The notes beneath the pieces were generated by a model. The model searched no databases, was not told the DNA's origin, and worked only from the letters and a program-made list of their open reading frames with translations. Below, piece by piece: positions 60,085 through 64,000 of a DNA stretch of 64,000 bases (positions are counted from its first letter, which is position 1; each line of letters begins with the position of its first letter). The stretch is from Pelobates cultripes (lineage: Eukaryota; Chordata; Amphibia; Anura; Pelobatidae): the NCBI GenBank assembly GCA_933207985.1, contig OW240917.1, positions 114,436,685 through 114,500,684 on the forward strand, in the 5' to 3' direction. Both the position numbers and the translations under genes were made by a program.

Positions 60085-60337
60085 TACAAATTGATATAGG
60101 CTAGCACTCAGTCTTGTAATGTAAAATTTCTTTCTTTATTAAAAAAAATCATTAAAATCTGCAGATTGACGTTTCAGTCCCGGTCCGAGACATTCCTCAG
60201 GATCTAGTGGTATATATGATCCTGAGGAAAGTCCCAGATCAGGACTAAAATGTCGATCTGCACATTTTAATGATTTTTCAATAAAGGAAGAAATTTTACA
60301 TTACAAGACCATGAGTGCTAGCCTATATCAATTTGTA
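60085..60337. repeat. Head-to-head pair of a ~120-bp element (inverted repeat)
   Basis: The left arm starts TACAAATTGATATAGGCTAG and the right arm ends with its exact complement. Both arms include CTAGCACTCA/TGAGTGCTAG, a TTTCTTTCTTTATT / AATAAAGGAAGAAA pair and a CCTGAGGA hairpin block facing the centre (about 60211). Arms differ by scattered substitutions. Confidence 0.9.
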
Positions 60338-60840
60338 CACAATATATATATGTGTGTGTGTGTGTCTCTCAAAATTAAAAATAAATCAAATTAAAAGGCC
60401 TGTGGGGTCAATATGACCCACATATTGGTAAAAAGGAGCTTTTAAAACCTCCCTTACGCTCTTCCTAGAATTGCCTGTTCATACAAGTGTGGAAGGAAAA
60501 ACAAAGGCAAAGGTCACGAGTACAACTAGCCCCTGGTGTTCCTCGTGTCAGAGCAGAGCCCATGCACTGCTAGTCTGGCATGTCACAAATCCATAAGATT
60601 TCCTGGTGAGCCGTTCATACCTGGGCTGTGCAATGCTGTGTAGGAGAAACTGCGAGGGAGCAAAATGCAATTTGCTTCCACGCAATAAAGTGACCGTGTG
60701 AAAGGCTGTTGAGATTTGTGACATCATATCCCAGCTCCCAGATTTCAGGCAAAAGGAGTGCTAGAGAAAGAGTTGTGTTGGCCCAACTAGGTAATATAAT
60801 ATTTACAGTGAGACTGTAGTGAGTGCAAGTCAGTGAATGT

Positions 60841-61380
60841 TAGGTTTGCCACCTTTCTTGGAAAAAAAATACCAGCCATGCTAATTTGCACAATTAATTA
60901 TGTATGCATGATGTCACTGGACACAATGTCAGGGGATGTGCAACATTTGGAAGAGGAAAGTTACATACAGTGATATACAGACTTAGACATACAGACAGTG
61001 TCATGCACAGGCAGGGTCATACAGGCACTGACATACAAACTTTCAGTGCTGGGAAGGCAGGCAAGCAGGAGGCAGCCTCAGCATACACAGAGGAGCTATC
61101 CTCACTGAGTGTGAGTGAGGAGACGAAGCAGGAGGAAGAGGGCGGAGCTAAATATCAATCTGAGAGGATCTCCCAGATCTGCAAGTATGTATCTCTCCTA
61201 CTCTGCCTGAGTATTTCTCCCCACTCTGGCTGTCTCAGTGAGCTTTGGCAGAGATACCTACAGATCTGGGAGAGCCTATCAGAGTTCCTGCAGACAGAAA
61301 TACCGGCCCCTGCATTGCAATACTGGCACTGGCCACACCGCCCCAAATACTGGTAAAATACTGGTCAGTTGGCAACCCTA
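60841..61380 (+). mobile_element. 540-bp non-autonomous DNA transposon with 6-bp TSD
   Basis: It starts TAGGTTTGCCACCTTTCTTG and ends with the reverse complement of TAGGGTTGCCAACTGACCAG, sharing TAGGKTTGCCAMCT. GAATGT flanks it at 60835-60840 and 61381-61386. An internal foldback AGATCTCCCAGATCTG-type stem lies at about 61165-61285. The 150-codon frame inside has no recognisable domain and crosses the foldback, so I do not call a gene. Superfamily not assigned. Confidence 0.75.
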
Positions 61381-61881
61381 GAATGTGTGTATAAATGGAA
61401 TACTGAAAGATAATCATGCCATAATGTGTTATCTTTTCATTTCCCTCTCCCTTCTTAGATATATTCCTAAGGTACTTGTGACCAATTATGTGATCTTAGC
61501 CATGCTATCTTTTCTCTCTCTTCCTTTTCCTTGTTTCTTTACTTTTTTTTTTTTAATTCTTTATTTTTTTCATCTTGACAGAATCAGCAATAACATTTGC
61601 ATATCGACTTGTGCAAAAGTCTGATAACGGGCAAGTAACATTGACACATTGAAACATAGGAAGCCTTAAAACATTGTGCTCGGTACACAGGTGGTCACAA
61701 GTTTGCTGTTTGTCAAGGGATTTTCAACTGTTCTATACATTATTAAGATTGTTAGACATGTGCCTATGTATGCAGTGATAGCTCCACAATGCAATTGCAA
61801 ATGATGATGGGTGATTGGGGTACCCTCTGTGACTAGGCAGGGCAAACAGGTGCTATAGGTGGAAATCGCCAGCCCAGTATA

Positions 61882-63464
61882 TACCCTGTTCCAAATTATT
61901 ATACAAATAATATTTTTCTCATTTACCTAAATAATTGATGTAAATAACAGTCAGCATAATTCTCATGTTATCAACTATTAAGAGTACAATTCAAATTTTA
62001 TTGAACAAACCTCCTAATGATAAGTTTTTTTTTTTTTTAAACATAAAAAAACTTACAATGCACTGTTCCAAATTATTACGCACAGTAAGTTTCAAAACAC
62101 TTTATAGGTTGTAAAGAACTGAAAATTGTCATTTGTTGTGTTTGCAGCATATTTACTGAAATCAAAAGCTATTTCAATCAAACTTATATCAACATATTAA
62201 CTTTGTAAACATTTTAACAGATCACTTACATTTTAACATAGGACCCCTCATTTGATAGCAGCTTCACAAGTCTTGCATACATTGAACTTGTGAGTTTTTG
62301 GACATTTTCTGCTTGAATTTGTTTGCAAGATGTCAGAATAGCCTCCCAGAGCTGCTGTTTCGATAGAAACTGCCTCCCACCCTCAAATCTTTTGCTTGAG
62401 GATGCTCCAAAGATTCTCAATAGGATTGAGGTCAGGGGAGGATGGAGGCCACACCATGACTTTCTCTCCTTTTATCCCCATAGCAGCCATTGATGCAGAG
62501 GTATTCTTTGCAGCATGAGATGGTGCATTGTCGTGCATGAAGATGATTTTATTACGGAAAGCATAGTTCTTCCTTCTGTACCAGGGAAGAAAGTGGTCTG
62601 TCAGAAACTCCACATACTTTGCAGAGGTCATCTTTACACCTTCGGGGACCCTAAAGGGGCCGACCAGCTCTCTTCTTATGATTTTGGCCCAAAACATGAC
62701 TCCACCACCACCTAGCTGATGTCACAGCCTTGTTGGAACAGGGTGGTCGTCCACCAACCATCCACTACTCCATCCATCTGAATCATCCAGGATTGCACGG
62801 CACTCATCAGTAAACAGGACTGTTTGAAAATTATTCTTCATGTATTTTTCTGCCCAATGCAGCCGTTTCTGCTTGTGAGCATTGGTTAGTGATGGCCGAA
62901 TAGAAGGTTTATGCACAGTTGCAAGAATCTGGAGGACTCTACATCTTGATGTCCGTGGGACTTCAGAGGCACCAGCAGCTTCAAATATCTGTTTGCTGCT
63001 ATGTAATGGTATTTTAGCAGCTGCTCTCTTGATCCGATGCATGGATCTGGCAGAAATCTTCCTCAATGTGCCTTTGTCTGCACAAACCCGTCTGTGCTCT
63101 TAATCAGCCAAAAATCTTTTAATAGTGCCATGATCACGCTTAAGTTTTCGTGAAATATCTAATGTTTTCATACCTCGTCCAAGGCATTGAACTATTTCAC
63201 TCTTTTTGGCAGCAGAGAGATCATTTTTCTTCCCTATATTGCATGAAAATGCTGCTCTGCTTAATAATGTGGAACACCCTGCTTTAGTAGTTTTTCCTTA
63301 AATTGGTCTCACCTGGCAATCTAATTATCACAGTTGTCCGAGATTGTTTTCATTGATCAAAAGAGCCCTGAGACACAATGCCATCCATGAGTTAAACTGA
63401 AAAACAAAATATTTAATCTTTGTGACACTTAAATTGAATTTGCATAATAATTTGGAACAGGGTG
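61882..63464 (-). mobile_element. Full-length Tc1/mariner-type transposon, IR/DR structure
   Basis: Outer ends TACCCTGTTCCAAATTATTA (left) and the reverse complement of CACCCTGTTCCAAATTATTA (right) sit between TA dinucleotides. A second copy of the repeat lies inside each end: CACTGTTCCAAATTATTACG at 62061-62084, and the complement of a GTGTTCCACATTATTAAG-type box at 63260-63281. The inner boxes are about 180 bp from the outer ends on both sides, the paired inverted/direct repeat layout known from Sleeping Beauty-type elements. The transposase gene lies between the inner boxes on the minus strand. Confidence 0.9.
62226..63236 (-). pseudogene. DD37E-type Tc1/mariner transposase, broken
   Basis: About 330 codons of a cut-and-paste DDE transposase that would bind the terminal repeats and move the element. 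From the N-terminus: KNDLSAAKKSEIVQCLGRG (helix-turn-helix region), CADKGTLRKISARS, a second DNA-binding helix region, WAEKYMKNNFQTVLFTDECR (first Asp), GGGGVMFWAKI, FMHDNAPSHAA (second Asp) and SPDLNPIENLW (Glu). There are 37 residues between the second Asp and the Glu, unlike the 34 of classic Tc1. Defects: in-frame TAA at 63100-63102, in-frame TGA at 62722-62724, a frameshift near 62395, and an upstream ATG that is out of frame. The two stops leave the frame otherwise intact, which suggests a fairly young copy. Confidence 0.88.
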
Positions 63465-64000
63465 TATGTGTTGGATGTCTAATGTTGTCGATCAGCCCCT
63501 TGATAGAAGGGAAAGAAAGAAAGAGAGAAGTAGAAAGTAAGGGAAAAGAGATAAGGACATTATGGGCTTCTCGTACGGAGGTGTTTTACACCCGGTGAGT
63601 GCTTTGCAGGGTGGTGAGTGGGAGGGGGCCAATGCGGCCACCCCGGGCAGCGTCACGAGTCAGCCGTGGTCTTCATTTATCTCTAATGGTCTGTAGGGTG
63701 GGGCAGCCATATCAACCCTGTCCCAAGGTACTGTTGTCACAGGGTTCCCATATTTTGTGAAATGTTTTAGTTGATCCTTTTACTCTAGCCATAAGTTCGG
63801 GGAGCAGGGAGTATCGTCACAAGTGCATAGAGGAACTCCGTTAAGTAACACTGTAGTGTTAAGAATACAAACTTGCTTTCCTAACTCTCTACTGCCTTCA
63901 TCCCTAGCTTTACATAGTTGTCCTTCTGCAATGTCAGTGTATAGGCATGACCTCCTCCATGGTAGGTCCAATCCAATTCTGCTCATAGAAGACCATCAGG
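63465..64000 (+). other. Flank of the Tc1-type element, no gene seen
   Basis: Unassigned sequence. Together with 61543-61881 (which starts with a T-rich tract) it may be one older repeat into which the transposon inserted at TA, but I recognise no domain. Confidence 0.4.

Larger units (their letters stand above)
54203..64000 (+). other. CAMK2D: CAMK2D intron 3 (5' part)
   Basis: It opens with gtaagt. I searched by eye for the next exon (residues following Val74, starting Arg-Leu-His-Asp) and did not find it before the window ends. 54203-55860 and 61387-61881 hold no recognisable gene or complete repeat. Confidence 0.85.

Noticed and set aside
60904..61356. 150-codon frame as a host gene
   Set aside because: It lies wholly inside a 540-bp transposon with target duplication and reads through a foldback. 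No domain seen.
54203..64000. CAMK2D exon 4
   Set aside because: I looked for sequence encoding Arg-Leu-His-Asp-Ser-Ile-Ser after a splice acceptor and found none. It presumably lies beyond the window.

Overview
The window is a stretch of vertebrate genomic DNA, most likely from an anuran amphibian. The only host coding sequence I can support is two internal exons of a Ca2+/calmodulin-dependent protein kinase II gene on the + strand. Exon 2 (95 nt, 2195-2289) encodes the end of the glycine-rich loop and the catalytic-lysine strand. Exon 3 (60 nt, 54143-54202) encodes helix C. Reading phase, splice sites and exon lengths all fit, and the residues around Cys-Met-Lys-Ile point to the delta paralogue (CAMK2D). 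Between them lies one intron of 51,853 bp in this assembly, including two 100-N gaps. The rest is the end of intron 1 and about 9.8 kb of intron 3. Exon 4 was not found. The amphibian call rests on the repeat content and is inference.

The introns are packed with transposable elements. 1-8.7 kb: remnants of hAT-type and TTAA-target MITEs, including a hAT element with an exact 8-bp target duplication nested inside a TTAA MITE. 8.7-18.9 kb: mostly unassigned intron, two foldback/MITE elements and one complete TTAA MITE. 18,872-31,000 (copy A) and 34,343-47,125 (copy B): a direct duplication of about 12 kb. It carries a TTAA MITE, several Tc1-like elements, an internally deleted L2/CR1-type LINE, a hAT MITE, and an R4-like non-LTR retrotransposon that appears split by a 4.4-kb insertion. 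Copy B starts at the first base after an N gap, so an assembly artefact must be excluded. 31,061-32,531: a 408-bp unit repeated 3.6 times, absent beside copy B. 47,968-49,370: a CR1-like LINE fragment. 50-54 kb: MITE pieces, a second gap and unique sequence leading to exon 3.

Downstream of exon 3 there are L1/Tx1-type fragments (55.9-57.2 kb) and a clean TTAA MITE (57,277-57,767). There is also a GC-rich element between 12-bp direct repeats (58,341-59,139), a paired inverted repeat near 60.2 kb, and a 540-bp element with a 6-bp target duplication (60,841-61,380). The last large feature is a full-length Tc1/mariner-type transposon (61,882-63,464) with paired subterminal repeats and a DD37E-spaced transposase broken by stops and a frameshift.

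The strongest leads are the duplication, the split R4-like element with its in-frame 24-bp repeat, the TTAA MITE built from a chain of separate hairpins, the 408-bp tandem array, and the IR/DR-type DD37E transposon. I found no new protein-coding system. The novelty here is structural and mobile-element in nature.
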